A stretch of 64,000 nt of DNA, from the NCBI RefSeq assembly GCF_001427825.1, contig NZ_LMGT01000001.1:1-64000 (forward strand), in the 5' to 3' direction. This DNA is from Brevundimonas sp. Root608 (lineage in GTDB: Bacteria; Pseudomonadota; Alphaproteobacteria; Caulobacterales; Caulobacteraceae). The notes beneath the pieces are model-generated. The model was not told the DNA's origin. It ran no database searches and worked only from the letters and a program-made list of their open reading frames with translations. How positions within the stretch are numbered: the first letter of the stretch is position 1; each line of letters starts with the position of its first letter. Below, piece after piece: positions 27,362 through 37,867 of the stretch. The position numbers and the translations under genes were made by a program.

Positions 27362-28267
27362 ATGACGAACCTGATCCGCCCCGAGGGCCCCGAGGCCGAC
27401 GATTTCCGCTTCAGCCGCCGGGCGCTGGCCACCGGCGTCGTGGGGGGCCTGGCCTTCGCCGGCTACGCCCCCGCCGCCCTGGCGCGTCAGGCGGCGCCGA
27501 TCACCACCAGCGACGACAACCTGACCATCGAGCAGACCACCTATCCGGCGCCCGACGGTTTCGCCCTGCCGGCCTATATCGCCCGGCCGACCGGCGACGG
27601 GCCGTATCCGGTGGTGGTGGTGGTGTCGGAGATCTTCGGCGTCCACGAATACATCCGCGACGTCTGCCGCCGGCTGGCCCGGGCGGGCTACGCCGCCATC
27701 GCGCCCGCCTTCTTCGTGCGGACCGAGGACCCGGCGCCGCTGTCGGACATGGCGCGCATCCAGCAGATCGTGGCGGCCGCCAGCTATGAACAGGTCATGG
27801 GCGACATCGCCGCCACCCTGGACTGGGCCAGTTCGCAGCTCTGGGCCAATGCCGACAAGGTCGGCATCACCGGCTGGTGCTGGGGCGGCAAGGTGGTGTG
27901 GCAGGCGGCGGCGCGCTTCGCCGCCATCGACGCCGGGGTGGCGTGGTACGGCCGCCTGGCGCCCGCGGCCAATGCGACGCCGGAGCAGGCGGCCGGCGGC
28001 CGGCCCTGGCCCGTCGACCTGGCCGACGACCTGAAGGCGCCCGTGCTGGGCCTCTACGGCGAGGCGGATCGGGGCATTCCGCTGGACAGCGTCGAGGCCA
28101 TGCGATCGGCCCTGCAGCGGGCGGGCCAGACGGACAGCCGGATCGACGTCTATCCGGCCGCGCCGCACGGCTTCCACGCCGACTATCGCGACAGCTATCG
28201 CGCCGCGGATGCCGCGGACGGGTGGAGCAAGCTGCTGGCCCTGTTCGAGGCGCGGCTGAAGACCTAG
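27362..28267 (+). CDS. Dienelactone hydrolase family protein, probable Tat substrate
   Basis: A 301-residue alpha/beta hydrolase with the carboxymethylenebutenolidase triad C173 (GWCWGG), D236 and H269 (PHGFH), plus E90 (SEIFG), which holds the nucleophile in this family. The N-terminus carries SRRALATGVVGGLAF followed by an A-x-A-type site near residue 42, consistent with a twin-arginine signal, so it probably works in the periplasm. No aromatic-degradation genes are nearby, so a general esterase role is more likely than dienelactone turnover. GGAGG precedes the ATG. The stop overlaps that of grpE on the other strand by 4 bp. Confidence 0.92.
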   Translation: MTNLIRPEGPEADDFRFSRRALATGVVGGLAFAGYAPAALARQAAPITTSDDNLTIEQTTYPAPDGFALPAYIARPTGDGPYPVVVVVSEIFGVHEYIRDVCRRLARAGYAAIAPAFFVRTEDPAPLSDMARIQQIVAAASYEQVMGDIAATLDWASSQLWANADKVGITGWCWGGKVVWQAAARFAAIDAGVAWYGRLAPAANATPEQAAGGRPWPVDLADDLKAPVLGLYGEADRGIPLDSVEAMRSALQRAGQTDSRIDVYPAAPHGFHADYRDSYRAADAADGWSKLLALFEARLKT

Positions 28268-28896
28268 GCCTTGCCGTCGAAATTGCCGCCGGTCGCGCCG
28301 GCCGCGACATAGGCGGCGTTTCCGGCCGCGGCGCCGGAGCCCTTGGCCGCGACCACCACCATGGCCGGGCGCACGGTGCGGCCGAACAGGGCATAGCCGG
28401 CCTGAAGCGTCTGGATCACCTGGCCGCCCTGAACACTGTCGGAGGGCTGTTCCATCATGGCCTGATGCAGGTGGGGATCGAAGGCCTCGCCCGGCTCCGG
28501 GGCGACGCGCTTGAGGTTGTTGGCCTCGAACGCCTGCAGCAGGGACTTCTGGGTCAGCTCCAGCCCCGTGACCAGACCGGCCTCGCCGGCGTCGGCGTCC
28601 CTGGGCGCGGCCGCAAGGGCGCGCTCCAGATTGTCGGCCACGCCCAGCAGGTCGCGGGCGAAGCGCTGGATGGCGTAGGCGCGGGCGTCGTTGGACTGGG
28701 TCTCGGCGCGCTTCCTGGTGTTCTCGGCCTCGGCGACGGCGCGCAGGGCGCGGTCCTTCCACTGGTCGCGCTCGGCGATCAGGGCGTCGATGGGGCCGAG
28801 GCCGTCATCCAGACCCGCTTCGGCGTCAGCCTCGGCCTCCGCGATGTCGGCGGCCAGCTCCTCGGAGTGGGGGAAGTCGTCGTGTGTGTCGCTCAA
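28264..28896 (-). CDS. grpE: Nucleotide exchange factor GrpE
   Basis: A 210-residue co-chaperone that releases ADP from DnaK. An acidic N-terminal tail precedes the long dimerising helix ([23 protein letters not shown]) and the beta-wing head with the [13 protein letters not shown] and [10 protein letters not shown] motifs. The C-terminus is extended by a Gly/Ala-rich tail. It overlaps hrcA by 4 nt (ATGA type), so the two genes form a translationally coupled hrcA-grpE operon, a standard arrangement. Confidence 0.97.
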   Translation of the reverse strand: MSDTHDDFPHSEELAADIAEAEADAEAGLDDGLGPIDALIAERDQWKDRALRAVAEAENTRKRAETQSNDARAYAIQRFARDLLGVADNLERALAAAPRDADAGEAGLVTGLELTQKSLLQAFEANNLKRVAPEPGEAFDPHLHQAMMEQPSDSVQGGQVIQTLQAGYALFGRTVRPAMVVVAAKGSGAAAGNAAYVAAGATGGNFDGKA

Positions 28897-29981
28897 GTCT
28901 CTTGTCCGTCCAGCATTCGCCCCAGCACCCGGGCGGTGTAGTCCACCAACGGTATGATGCGGGCATAGTTCAGTCGCGCGGGTCCGATCACGCCGATGGC
29001 GCCCAGGACCCGCTGTCGGCCCGTCATATAGGGCGCCGCGATCACGGCGGAACCCGAAAGTGAAAACAGCCGCGTTTCCGCGCCGATGAAGATTCTCACC
29101 CCCTGGGCCGTGGACACTCCGTCCAGCAGGCCGATCAGCTGTTCCTTCTGCTCCAGATCGTCGAACAGGATGCGGACCTTTTCCAGATCCTCGGCGGTCT
29201 CGCGGTCGTGCAGCAGATTGGCCCGGCCGCGCACGATCAGGGACCGTTCGCGCTCGGCCCCGCCGGACCAGGCGGCCATGCCGTCCTCGACCAGACGGGC
29301 GGCCGCGGCGTTCAGCTCGCGGCGGGCGGCGTCCAGTTCGGTGCGCATCTCGGTGCGCGCCTCGTGCAGGGGACGGCCCTTGAGGCGGGCGTTGAGGAAG
29401 TTGGAGGCCTCGGTCAGGGTCGAGGGCGTGACGCCGGCCTTGAGCGGCATCAGCCGGTTCTCGACCGAGCCGTCGTCCCCGACCAGCACGGCCAGGGCCT
29501 GATCGTGGCCCAGGGCGACGAATTCGACGTGCTTGACCCCGGCCTCGCGGATCGGGCTGGCGACGATGCTGGCGCCCCCGGCGAGGCCGGACAGCAGGCT
29601 GGAGGCCTCGTTCAGCGCCTCCTCGAAACTGCGCCCGCGACCGGCGAGGCGGGCGTCGATCTCGCGGCGCTCGTCCGCGCCGATGTCGCCGATCTCCAGC
29701 AGGCCGTCGACGAACAGGCGCAGGCCGGCGTGGGTCGGGATGCGGCCCGCCGAGGTGTGGGGCGCGCCCAGCAGGCCCGCCAGGGTCAGATCCTGCATGG
29801 TGTTGCGGATCGAGGCCGGCGACAGGGCCACCCCGGTCATCGACAGGGTGCGCGATCCGACCGGGTCGCCGGTCTCCAGATAGGTCTCGACGATGCGGCG
29901 GAAGATGTCGCGGGCGCGTTGGTCCAGACCGGTCAGGCTGCCGGTCTCCATCGCCGTCGATGTCAGCAGGGTCGGCTTCAT
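28893..29981 (-). CDS. hrcA: Heat-inducible transcription repressor HrcA
   Basis: A 362-residue repressor. The N-terminal winged helix ([10 protein letters not shown], then [14 protein letters not shown], then [19 protein letters not shown]) is the HrcA signature, and the C-terminal dimerisation and inserted domains follow. HrcA binds CIRCE elements, typically before groESL. No CIRCE element (TTAGCACTC-N9-GAGTGCTAA) is visible in this window, so its target probably lies elsewhere. It is divergent from rph with 69 bp between. The start at 29981 may be upstream of the true one, since ATG codons recur at residues 1 and 11. Confidence 0.96.
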   Translation of the reverse strand: MKPTLLTSTAMETGSLTGLDQRARDIFRRIVETYLETGDPVGSRTLSMTGVALSPASIRNTMQDLTLAGLLGAPHTSAGRIPTHAGLRLFVDGLLEIGDIGADERREIDARLAGRGRSFEEALNEASSLLSGLAGGASIVASPIREAGVKHVEFVALGHDQALAVLVGDDGSVENRLMPLKAGVTPSTLTEASNFLNARLKGRPLHEARTEMRTELDAARRELNAAAARLVEDGMAAWSGGAERERSLIVRGRANLLHDRETAEDLEKVRILFDDLEQKEQLIGLLDGVSTAQGVRIFIGAETRLFSLSGSAVIAAPYMTGRQRVLGAIGVIGPARLNYARIIPLVDYTARVLGRMLDGQET

Positions 29982-30050
29982 GTCTTGGCGGGGGACAGGG
30001 TCACGGTTTCAGGATAAGCACCCCCGCTCCCGCTTCCAAGGAATACCGTC

Positions 30051-30767
30051 ATGCGCCCGTCCGAACGCACGCCCGAACAGCTCCGCGCCGTCACGCTGGA
30101 GACCGGCGTGAACCGCTACGCCGAGGGTTCCTGCCTGGTCACCTTCGGCCATACGAAGGTTCTGGTGACGGCCTCGGTCGAGGAGAACGTCCCCGGCTGG
30201 ATGCGCGGCAAGGGCGCGGGCTGGGTCACGGCGGAATACGGCATGCTGCCCCGCGCCACCCACACGCGCGGCCGGCGCGAGGCCGCCAGCGGCAAGCAGA
30301 CCGGCCGGACGCAGGAGATCCAGCGGCTGATCGGCCGCTCGCTGCGCGCCGTGGTCGACCTGAAACTGCTGGGCGAGCGGCAGGTGGTGCTGGACTGCGA
30401 CGTCATCCAGGCCGACGGCGGCACGCGCACCGCGGCCATCACCGGGGCCTGGGTCGCCATGGCCTCGGCCTTCGACTATCTGCGCGCCGAGGGCGTGCTG
30501 AAGACCGATCCCATCCTCGACCAGGTCGCCGCCGTCTCGTGCGGCGTCTGCAACGACCTGCCGGTGCTGGACCTTGATTATGAGGAGGATTCGACGGCCG
30601 AGGCGGATTCCAACTTCGTCCTGACCGGCGCGGGCGCGATCGTCGAGATCCAGGCCACGGGCGAGAAGCGCGGCTTCTCGCGCGCGGAGTTCGACCGGCT
30701 TTTCCAGCTGGCCGAAGGCGGTTGCGCCGACCTGTTCGCCATGCAGCGAGCCGCCCTGGGCCGCTGA
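30051..30767 (+). CDS. rph: Ribonuclease PH
   Basis: A 238-residue phosphorolytic 3'-5' exoribonuclease that trims tRNA 3' ends. It starts with the family's [12 protein letters not shown], contains the phosphate-site segment [20 protein letters not shown], and has the [19 protein letters not shown] block. The length is normal. AAGGAAT lies upstream of the ATG at 30051. hrcA and rph are divergent neighbours in most alphaproteobacteria, which supports both assignments. Confidence 0.97.
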   Translation: MRPSERTPEQLRAVTLETGVNRYAEGSCLVTFGHTKVLVTASVEENVPGWMRGKGAGWVTAEYGMLPRATHTRGRREAASGKQTGRTQEIQRLIGRSLRAVVDLKLLGERQVVLDCDVIQADGGTRTAAITGAWVAMASAFDYLRAEGVLKTDPILDQVAAVSCGVCNDLPVLDLDYEEDSTAEADSNFVLTGAGAIVEIQATGEKRGFSRAEFDRLFQLAEGGCADLFAMQRAALGR

Positions 30768-30835
30768 GCCCGGCCTTTCACGCGGGGGCGAAGCGTGCCT
30801 ATGCTGCCCCCTCTCGCGACTGATCGGATTGCCTG

Positions 30836-31201
30836 ATGCGCCGGACCGTTCTCGCCCTTGCGACCCTCGCCCTTCTGATCGGCGGCTGCCAGCAACCCGC
30901 CGCGACGCCGGAGGCTGAACCCGCCGCCGTCGACGCAGCCCCGCCCGAAATGCCCGCCGACGCGCCGCCGCAGGAAGAGGTCCCGGTCCAGACCGCCGCG
31001 ACCGGCGAGCCGGGCTCCTGTCTGGCCGAGGTCGGCGCCGAGGTCTCCGCCCGGCTGGTCCAGCGCTGCATCGCTGTCAGCCCCGCGACCCATCCGCCCT
31101 GCAACGCCGCCAATCCCTGCGCCATGATCCAGGGCGAGATCGACCGGTCCTGCGAGATGTACGCGCCGGGCGAGGCGAAGCCGGCGGAATGCGCGGCCTG
31201 A
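30836..31201 (+). CDS. Small Cys-rich lipoprotein, unknown
   Basis: A 121-residue protein with a lipobox (LIGGC, lipidated Cys18), an Ala/Pro/Glu-rich linker up to about residue 60 and a C-terminal domain with six cysteines. The even number suggests three disulphides in an envelope-exposed domain. I do not recognise the family. It is on the same strand as rph (68 bp downstream) and as the acyltransferase that follows (56 bp), with no obvious terminator between. Confidence 0.75.
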   Translation: MRRTVLALATLALLIGGCQQPAATPEAEPAAVDAAPPEMPADAPPQEEVPVQTAATGEPGSCLAEVGAEVSARLVQRCIAVSPATHPPCNAANPCAMIQGEIDRSCEMYAPGEAKPAECAA

Positions 31202-31257
31202 GGCGTCTCGCCGGGGCTTAATCGTTTTCAAACGCTGCTCTGGCAGTCTGGCGGGCC

Positions 31258-32400
31258 ATGACGCCTGTCCAGATCCCGCCTGACCTGCGTGCCCTCACGG
31301 GCCTGCGCTTCCTCGCCGCCCTCTGGGTGGTGCTCTATACGGCGTGGCCGCATCTGGACGTGAGCTGGGTCCCGGTGGCCGTGACGAAGGGGTATCTGGG
31401 CGTCGAGGTCTTCTTCGTCCTGTCGGGCTTCATCCTCAGCCACGTCTATCTCGAGGCGGCCGGGCGAAAGCACTATTCATACGGCGGCTTCCTGTGGGCG
31501 CGGATCGCGCGGGTCTATCCGCTGCATCTGGTCACCCTGTTCGGCATGGTCGCCCTGGGGATCGCGGGCACGGCGGCGGGCCTGAGCATCGACGGCAGCC
31601 TGACCGACTGGCGCGCCCTGCCGGCCCATCTGACCATGACCCACGCCTGGGGCCTGGCCCCGACCTCGGCCTTCAACCATCCGTCCTGGTCGATCTCGGC
31701 GGAGTGGTTCGCCTATCTGACCTTCCCCGCCTACGCCTTCGTGGCCTGGCGGATGCGCGAGCGGCCGGTGCTGGCCGTTCTGGGCGCCGTCGCGCTGGCG
31801 CTGGCGATCTACGCCGCCTTCCAGCCGTTCGCGGGCTTTTCCCTGACCGAAGCGACCTTCCGCTGGGGGGCGCTGAGGATCGTGCCCTGTTTCGCCCTCG
31901 GCTGCGCCCTCTACCTCGTCCATCGCCGCGCCCCGATCCCCTATGCGGGTCCGGTCGCCCTGATCAGCGGGGCCGCCATCCTGGCCAGCGCCTCGCTGGG
32001 GCTGTGGGACCCGGTCACCGTGCTGCTGGCGGGGGGGCTGATTCTCGGCCTCGGCTCGCTGGACAACGCCCGCGCGGGCCCGATGGGCTCGAAGGCCGGG
32101 GTGTATCTCGGCGAGATCAGCTATTCGATATACATGGTCTGCGCGCCCGTGCTGCTGGTCATGACCAATGTCGCCGCGCGGGTGACCGGGGCGGACGACA
32201 AGCGGTTTCACATCATTGTGTGGCTGGCGATCGTCGCGGCCATCCCGGTCGCGGCCATGGCGACCTATCACCTCGTCGAACGCCCGGCCCGCAAGGCTTT
32301 GAGGGGGTTGGTCGACAAGCGCCGGACGCGCCAAAGTGCGACAAAACCGCACACGGATTCGCCTGAAAGGGTTCTTCAACCCTCGAAAACTATCGTCTAA
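31258..32400 (+). CDS. Acyltransferase 3 family membrane protein (OafA/YrhL-like)
   Basis: A 380-residue polytopic inner-membrane acyltransferase. The opening LRALTGLRFLAALWVVLYT and the GYLGVEVFFVLSGFILSHVY segment are the hallmark of acyltransferase family 3, as is RIARVYPLH. About ten hydrophobic segments follow, ending with a basic cytoplasmic tail. Members O-acylate polysaccharides, LPS, peptidoglycan or small molecules. No polysaccharide cluster surrounds it, so the acceptor is unknown. The Arg/Lys-rich C-terminus extends about 30 residues past the last membrane span. Confidence 0.92.
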   Translation: MTPVQIPPDLRALTGLRFLAALWVVLYTAWPHLDVSWVPVAVTKGYLGVEVFFVLSGFILSHVYLEAAGRKHYSYGGFLWARIARVYPLHLVTLFGMVALGIAGTAAGLSIDGSLTDWRALPAHLTMTHAWGLAPTSAFNHPSWSISAEWFAYLTFPAYAFVAWRMRERPVLAVLGAVALALAIYAAFQPFAGFSLTEATFRWGALRIVPCFALGCALYLVHRRAPIPYAGPVALISGAAILASASLGLWDPVTVLLAGGLILGLGSLDNARAGPMGSKAGVYLGEISYSIYMVCAPVLLVMTNVAARVTGADDKRFHIIVWLAIVAAIPVAAMATYHLVERPARKALRGLVDKRRTRQSATKPHTDSPERVLQPSKTIV

Positions 32401-32435
32401 GGCTTGGTCATCGGACGTCGGGGACACACGCCAGC

Positions 32436-32960
32436 ATGATGAAACGGCTCACAGCCGCTGCGGTTGCAGCGACCCTCGGATTTTCTGCGCTGGGCTATGC
32501 GCCCGTTGCGAAGGCCGATGAGCCATACTGGCAGTGCGTGACCTTCGCCCGTATGTTTTCGGGCATCAACATCTTCGGCGACGCCCTCACCTGGTGGCGC
32601 CAGGCCCAGGGCAAGTTCCGCACCGGCGGCCGGCCCGAGACCGGCGCCGTTCTGGCCTTCCAGCCCAGCGGCCGGATGAGCCGGGGCCATGTGGCCGTCG
32701 TCTCCGACATTCTGACCGACCGCGTCATCCGCGTGACCCACGCCAACTGGGGCGGCAGCCGCGGCCGCGTCGAGGAAAACGTCACCGTCGTCGACGTTTC
32801 GCCGTCGGGTGATTGGAGCGCGGTCAAGGTCTGGTACAACCCGATTCATGATCTGGGCACCTCCGTCTATCCGACCTACGGCTTCATCTACAAAGCCCCG
32901 GCGCAGACCGTCGAGGGCGTGCTCATGGCTTCGGCCGACGCCCCTTCGGGCCAGCCCTGA
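32436..32960 (+). CDS. Exported CHAP-domain amidase
   Basis: A 174-residue protein with a signal peptide (residues 1-27, ending AKA-DE) and a CHAP domain with Cys34 (YWQCVTFAR), His85 (MSRGHVAVVS) and the HANWGG block (His102, Asn104), probably the Cys-His-polar triad. CHAP proteins cleave peptidoglycan peptide bonds in the periplasm; Caulobacterales carry several short ones of this form. The domain occupies almost the whole mature chain. It has two adjacent ATGs (32436, 32439). corA follows after 27 bp. Confidence 0.88.
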   Translation: MMKRLTAAAVAATLGFSALGYAPVAKADEPYWQCVTFARMFSGINIFGDALTWWRQAQGKFRTGGRPETGAVLAFQPSGRMSRGHVAVVSDILTDRVIRVTHANWGGSRGRVEENVTVVDVSPSGDWSAVKVWYNPIHDLGTSVYPTYGFIYKAPAQTVEGVLMASADAPSGQP

Positions 32961-32987
32961 CCTGAACCTTCTCGCCCGTCGTCCGGC

Positions 32988-33944
32988 ATGATCCGCGTCT
33001 GGTGCGCGGGGCGGTCCGCCTGTGAGCCGCCCGTCGATCCGGCGAGCTGGGTGCTGCCGCCCGACGCCGTCTGGATCGACATGGTCAAGCCCAGCCGCGA
33101 GGAAGACGCCGCCGTGGAAAAGGCGCTGGGCCTGTCCATTCCCACCCGCGAGGAGATGGCCGAGCTGGAGGCGTCCAGCCGCGTCTATCGCGAGAACGGG
33201 GCCACCTACGCCACCGCCGACATCATCATCCACGGGGACGAGGAGATTCCGGGCGTCGAGCCCGTCACCTTCGTGGTCACCGACGGGCCGCTGGTGACCA
33301 TCCGCTACGTCGACCCCAAGCCCTTCGCCCTGATGGCTGAAAAACTGGCGCGCGAGCCGCGGCTGTGCGCCACGGGACCCGATATCTTCCTGCATCTGAT
33401 GGAGACCGTGATCGACCGGGTTTCGGACATCCTGTCCGGCACGGTGGTTCGGGTCGAGGGCATCGCCGGCCACGTCTTCTCGGGCGGCAGGACCGTCGGC
33501 TTCGAAAAGCTGATCACCAAGCTGGGCCGGGCCCAGATGACGAACGCCCGCATCGAGCAGAGCCTGGCCGGGCTGGCCCGCATCTTCGCCTTCGTCGGCA
33601 TAGACGAACGGATGGCCACGGACGAAGGTCGCGCCCATCTGCGCTCCCTCGCCCGCGACGCCGAAAGCCTGTCGGCGCACAATCACACGGTCGCGGCCTC
33701 GATCAATTTCCAGTTGTCGGCGGCGCTGGGCCTTATCAACATCGAGCAGTCGTCGATCATCAAGATCTTCTCGGTGGCTGCGGTCGCCCTGCTGCCGCCG
33801 ACCCTGATCGCCTCGATCTACGGCATGAATTTCGATTTCATGCCGGAGTTGTCCAAGCCCTGGGGCTATCCGGCCGCCCTCGCCGCCATGGTCGTGTCGG
33901 TCATGCTGCCGCTGGCCTGGTTCAAGCGGAAGGGCTGGCTGTAG
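32988..33944 (+). CDS. corA: CorA family magnesium/cobalt transporter
   Basis: A 318-residue transporter of the CorA/MIT superfamily. The soluble N-terminal domain and long helix end in two closely spaced membrane segments. The GMN signature (IYGMNFDFMPEL) is at residues 279-281 between them, and the C-terminus is basic (KRKGWL). It forms a pentameric channel for Mg2+ uptake, possibly also Co2+ or Ni2+. The ATG at 32988 lacks a strong ribosome site. No magnesium-responsive leader (M-box or similar) was recognised before it. Confidence 0.95.
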   Translation: MIRVWCAGRSACEPPVDPASWVLPPDAVWIDMVKPSREEDAAVEKALGLSIPTREEMAELEASSRVYRENGATYATADIIIHGDEEIPGVEPVTFVVTDGPLVTIRYVDPKPFALMAEKLAREPRLCATGPDIFLHLMETVIDRVSDILSGTVVRVEGIAGHVFSGGRTVGFEKLITKLGRAQMTNARIEQSLAGLARIFAFVGIDERMATDEGRAHLRSLARDAESLSAHNHTVAASINFQLSAALGLINIEQSSIIKIFSVAAVALLPPTLIASIYGMNFDFMPELSKPWGYPAALAAMVVSVMLPLAWFKRKGWL

Positions 33945-34006
33945 TCCGCGGACTTGACCCGCGAGCGCCGCCCGCGCTTGGTGTCCGCCATATCCGGAGA
34001 CCCCCC

Positions 34007-34480
34007 ATGCGTCTGATCGCCCTCGCCGCCGTATCCGCCCTTGTCCTGTCGGCCTGTTCGCAGGGTGAGGAACCGGCGCCGGCGACGCCGGCCGTCGAGC
34101 CGGCGCCGATGCTGGCGGGCGTGGACCTCGGGAAGCCCGTTCGGGCGCTGGGCACCGAGCCCTTCTGGAGCATCGAACTGACCGGGACAGAAGTGGTCTA
34201 TACGACCCCCGAGCCTCCGGAGCAGAGGGCCCCGCAGCCGAAGCCCGTCGTTCAGGGCACCACGGCGACCTGGGAGACGCAGACCGTTGCCGGAACGGGT
34301 CTCGACATCACCCTCGTCGCCACCGAATGTTCCGACGGCATGAGCGATCGCACCTATCCGCTGACCGCCATGGTGCGGATCGGCGAAACCCGGCTGAGCG
34401 GTTGCGCGGCGTCCTCCGCGGCCATCATGTCGACGGGCGAGAGCGGGCCGGTGGTCGAAAAGGCTCAGCCCCCCGCATAG
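34007..34480 (+). CDS. Envelope lipoprotein, COG3650-like domain
   Basis: A 157-residue predicted lipoprotein with a lipobox (LVLSAC, lipidated Cys17). A Pro/Ala/Glu linker leads to a domain with the pattern RALGTEPFWSIELTG, then ECSDGMSDRTYPLTAMV, then LSGCA. This resembles the small envelope domain annotated as COG3650 in proteobacteria, function unknown. The two cysteines in ECSDG and SGCAA could bond. GGAG lies about 7 nt before the ATG at 34007; the longer in-frame ORF upstream is the shadow of corA. It is convergent with mmcB, overlapping by 16 bp. Confidence 0.8.
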   Translation: MRLIALAAVSALVLSACSQGEEPAPATPAVEPAPMLAGVDLGKPVRALGTEPFWSIELTGTEVVYTTPEPPEQRAPQPKPVVQGTTATWETQTVAGTGLDITLVATECSDGMSDRTYPLTAMVRIGETRLSGCAASSAAIMSTGESGPVVEKAQPPA

Positions 34481-34923
34481 TCGCGCAGGGTCCGCATCGC
34501 GCCCAGCCGGGCGAAGGCGATGGTCAGGGCCTTGCGGCGCGCCGGCGCCAGCGGTGCCAGGGGGGCGTCGCGCACCACCGCCCCGCCGAAGCCGTCGGCG
34601 ACGATCAGGCCCGGATGGTCAGGCAGGATGTCCGACGGAAACTCGGGCGCGACGGCGAAATAGAAGGCGTCGCAGAACGGGCCGTACTCGCCCCATTTGC
34701 GGTCGACGCGATAGTCGTCGAGCCCGGACTTGACCTCGCAGATGACGATGTCGCCGCGCGGTCCGAGGGCCATGACGTCGGCGCGGCGACCGTTGGGCAG
34801 GCCCACCTCCAGCAAGGGCGCATAGCCGAGGTCGATCATCAGCCGCGCGGCGCCCCGCGTCACCGACAGGGTCGTTTCAGGGCGGCTGAAGACCAGTTCG
34901 ATGGACACGGCGGCGGCGGGCAT
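34465..34923 (-). CDS. mmcB: DNA repair protein, MmcB family
   Basis: A 152-residue nuclease-like protein. MmcB of Caulobacter is an SOS-induced factor needed for resistance to mitomycin C crosslinks. The restriction-endonuclease-like core is seen as GRRADVMALGPRGDIVICEVKSG: Asp and Glu-x-Lys spaced as in PD-(D/E)xK enzymes. A C-terminal helical block (APARRKALTIAFARLGAMRTL) follows. The start is set at MPAAAVS (34923). A GTTC-N7-GTTC SOS box lies 12 bp upstream. Its 3' end overlaps the convergent lipoprotein gene by 16 bp. Confidence 0.9.
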   Translation of the reverse strand: MPAAAVSIELVFSRPETTLSVTRGAARLMIDLGYAPLLEVGLPNGRRADVMALGPRGDIVICEVKSGLDDYRVDRKWGEYGPFCDAFYFAVAPEFPSDILPDHPGLIVADGFGGAVVRDAPLAPLAPARRKALTIAFARLGAMRTLRDYAGG

Positions 34924-34934
34924 GCCCGACTTAT

Positions 34935-34949
34935 GTTCCGCTTGTGTTC
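34935..34949 (-). promoter_or_regulatory. LexA SOS box of mmcB
   Basis: GTTC (34935-34938) and GTTC (34946-34949) are separated by exactly 7 nt, the GTTC-N7-GTTC direct repeat bound by alphaproteobacterial LexA. It lies in the 52-bp gap between the lipocalin stop and the mmcB start. mmcB is a known SOS gene in Caulobacter, so motif and function agree. Confidence 0.85.
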
Positions 34950-34975
34950 CGATTTCAAGCGAGAGGTGCGCCGGT

Positions 34976-35503
34976 TCAGCGGCCGGTGTGGACCACGTTC
35001 GCCGTGTCGAGGCCAAGGGCCCGGGCGCGGGCGACCAGACGCGCCCGTTCGGCTTCGGACGGGCTCTGGCTGCGATGCCAGACCCACCAGTCGGACTTGT
35101 TCGGCAGGGCCAGGATGGCCCAGCTGTAGTCGGGCGCGTGGTCCTGGACCCAGTAATTCTGCCCGGCCAGACCGCCGACGCCGAGCAGGCCGGTCAGGGT
35201 GAAGCGGAAGCGGGCGTTGGTCCCGGGATCGGTGACGCGGGCGTTGGCGCGCAGGGTCTCCACGGCGCCGTCGGCCCGACGCGTGCAGGTGACGACGACG
35301 CCGTAGCGGCTGGCCCGGGCCTGCGGGTTGAAATCGATCTGGGCGCGGCGGCAGTCCTTCTGCACGTCGTTGGGACTGCGCGCGATCTCGAACCAGCGGC
35401 CGTCGAACTGGTCGAGGTTCACGACGCGCGCCTGGGCGGCGACGGGCGCCGGGATCGAGCAGAGGGCGGCGGCGGCGACAAGGGCCGTGCGGATCGGGGT
35501 CAT
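34976..35503 (-). CDS. Exported lipocalin family protein
   Basis: A 175-residue protein with a signal peptide (about 1-23, ending AAQ) and a lipocalin barrel. The GxW lipocalin signature appears as DGRWFEIARSP at about residues 33-43, and the C-terminal YSWAILALPNKSDWWVWHRS block matches the bacterial Blc family, except that there is no lipobox. Bacterial lipocalins bind fatty acids or lysophospholipids in the envelope. The gene lies 63 bp after hslU on the same strand and may be read from the heat-shock run. Confidence 0.9.
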   Translation of the reverse strand: MTPIRTALVAAAALCSIPAPVAAQARVVNLDQFDGRWFEIARSPNDVQKDCRRAQIDFNPQARASRYGVVVTCTRRADGAVETLRANARVTDPGTNARFRFTLTGLLGVGGLAGQNYWVQDHAPDYSWAILALPNKSDWWVWHRSQSPSEAERARLVARARALGLDTANVVHTGR

Positions 35504-35566
35504 GGAGCGTCCTTCGCGTGATCGTCGCGCGGAGATACGGTCCGGAGCCCCCCAGGGTTGCCGCGC

Positions 35567-36868
<1,302 letters not shown>

Positions 36869-36887
36869 GAAAGGCAGATAGGGCGGC

Positions 36888-37802
36888 TCAACCTCCGGCG
36901 GGAGGGGGCGGCGGCGAAGACGGCGGCGGCGGGGCCGGGATCAGCTGGGCCAGGACGATCTTCCATCCGCCCTCCTGGCGCTGCCACAGCCGCACATAGT
37001 GGCCGGTCCGGTCCTGGCCGTCCCGCGCCCAGGCGGCGGGGCCGTAGGTCCAGACCAGGTCGCCGTACTGCGACTGTCCGCCGCCTTCGGTCGGGCCGAA
37101 CCGGAACGTGGCGGGCCAGTCGGACAGCGCCTCGGCGAAGGCCTCCCGGCCGATCGCGGGCGGCCGGGGCGCGACATAAAGCCGTCCATTGTCAGCCATG
37201 GCCGCCAGATGGGCGGCCTTCTGGTCGGTCGCGGCGGCCCGGGCCAGCTCGGCCTCCCGCGCCCTGACCGCCGTCATCGCCCGGTCGGGCGGCAGGGGCG
37301 GCGGCGGGCGGTCCAGCGATTCGACCACCTGCAGCAGCTCCGGGCCGGGCGGCAGGATCACCGGCTCGCTGTCCGGTCCCGGGACCTCGGCGGCGCTGGC
37401 CCCCGATCCGCCGTCGTAGACCCACTTCCACGACCCGTCCGGCTGCTTCTTCCAGATGGTGAAATAGTGCCCGGTCCGCCGGCCGTTCACGGCCACGCCG
37501 CCGGTGGTGAAGCCCATATCCCCCGACCGGGCGATCCCGGCGAAATTCGGCCACCACTCCAGCAGGGGTTCGTCCGCGGGCCGGGGTCCGTCGGGATAGA
37601 CCTCGCCGATCCGCTGCACGGTTCCGCCGGCGATCAGAATGGCGTCGGGGACGGACCATTTGTTGAAACTGCCGGCGATCCCCATCGAGGGCGCGTCGGC
37701 CGCGAAGGCCCGCTCCGCGGCGACGATCGGCGCCGCGTCAGGCGTCTGGGCGAGGGCGGGCGTGACGGCCAGCACGGCCGCGGTGAAGACGAAAGCGCGC
37801 AT
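36888..37802 (-). CDS. Exported protein with two NTF2-like (DUF4440/SnoaL-type) domains
   Basis: A 304-residue exported protein with a signal peptide (1-19, ending ALAQ). Two cone-shaped NTF2-like domains are implied by the repeated pattern: [18 protein letters not shown] then [24 protein letters not shown], and [10 protein letters not shown] then [21 protein letters not shown]. The second half ends with a Pro-rich tail. Binding or enzyme function cannot be inferred, as conserved catalytic residues are not obvious. It lies between hslV (65 bp upstream) and hslU (19 bp downstream) and is probably co-transcribed with them. Confidence 0.85.
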   Translation of the reverse strand: MRAFVFTAAVLAVTPALAQTPDAAPIVAAERAFAADAPSMGIAGSFNKWSVPDAILIAGGTVQRIGEVYPDGPRPADEPLLEWWPNFAGIARSGDMGFTTGGVAVNGRRTGHYFTIWKKQPDGSWKWVYDGGSGASAAEVPGPDSEPVILPPGPELLQVVESLDRPPPPLPPDRAMTAVRAREAELARAAATDQKAAHLAAMADNGRLYVAPRPPAIGREAFAEALSDWPATFRFGPTEGGGQSQYGDLVWTYGPAAWARDGQDRTGHYVRLWQRQEGGWKIVLAQLIPAPPPPSSPPPPPAGG

Positions 37803-37867
37803 GAGACATCCTCCCCCCGCATTGGCGGCCAGAACCGAAGCCCTGTCCCGTTAATTTCCCGACAGGC

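Noticed and set aside
29982-30050. CIRCE element for HrcA
   Set aside because: No TTAGCACTC-N9-GAGTGCTAA or close variant was seen here or upstream of dnaK; the target probably lies outside the window.
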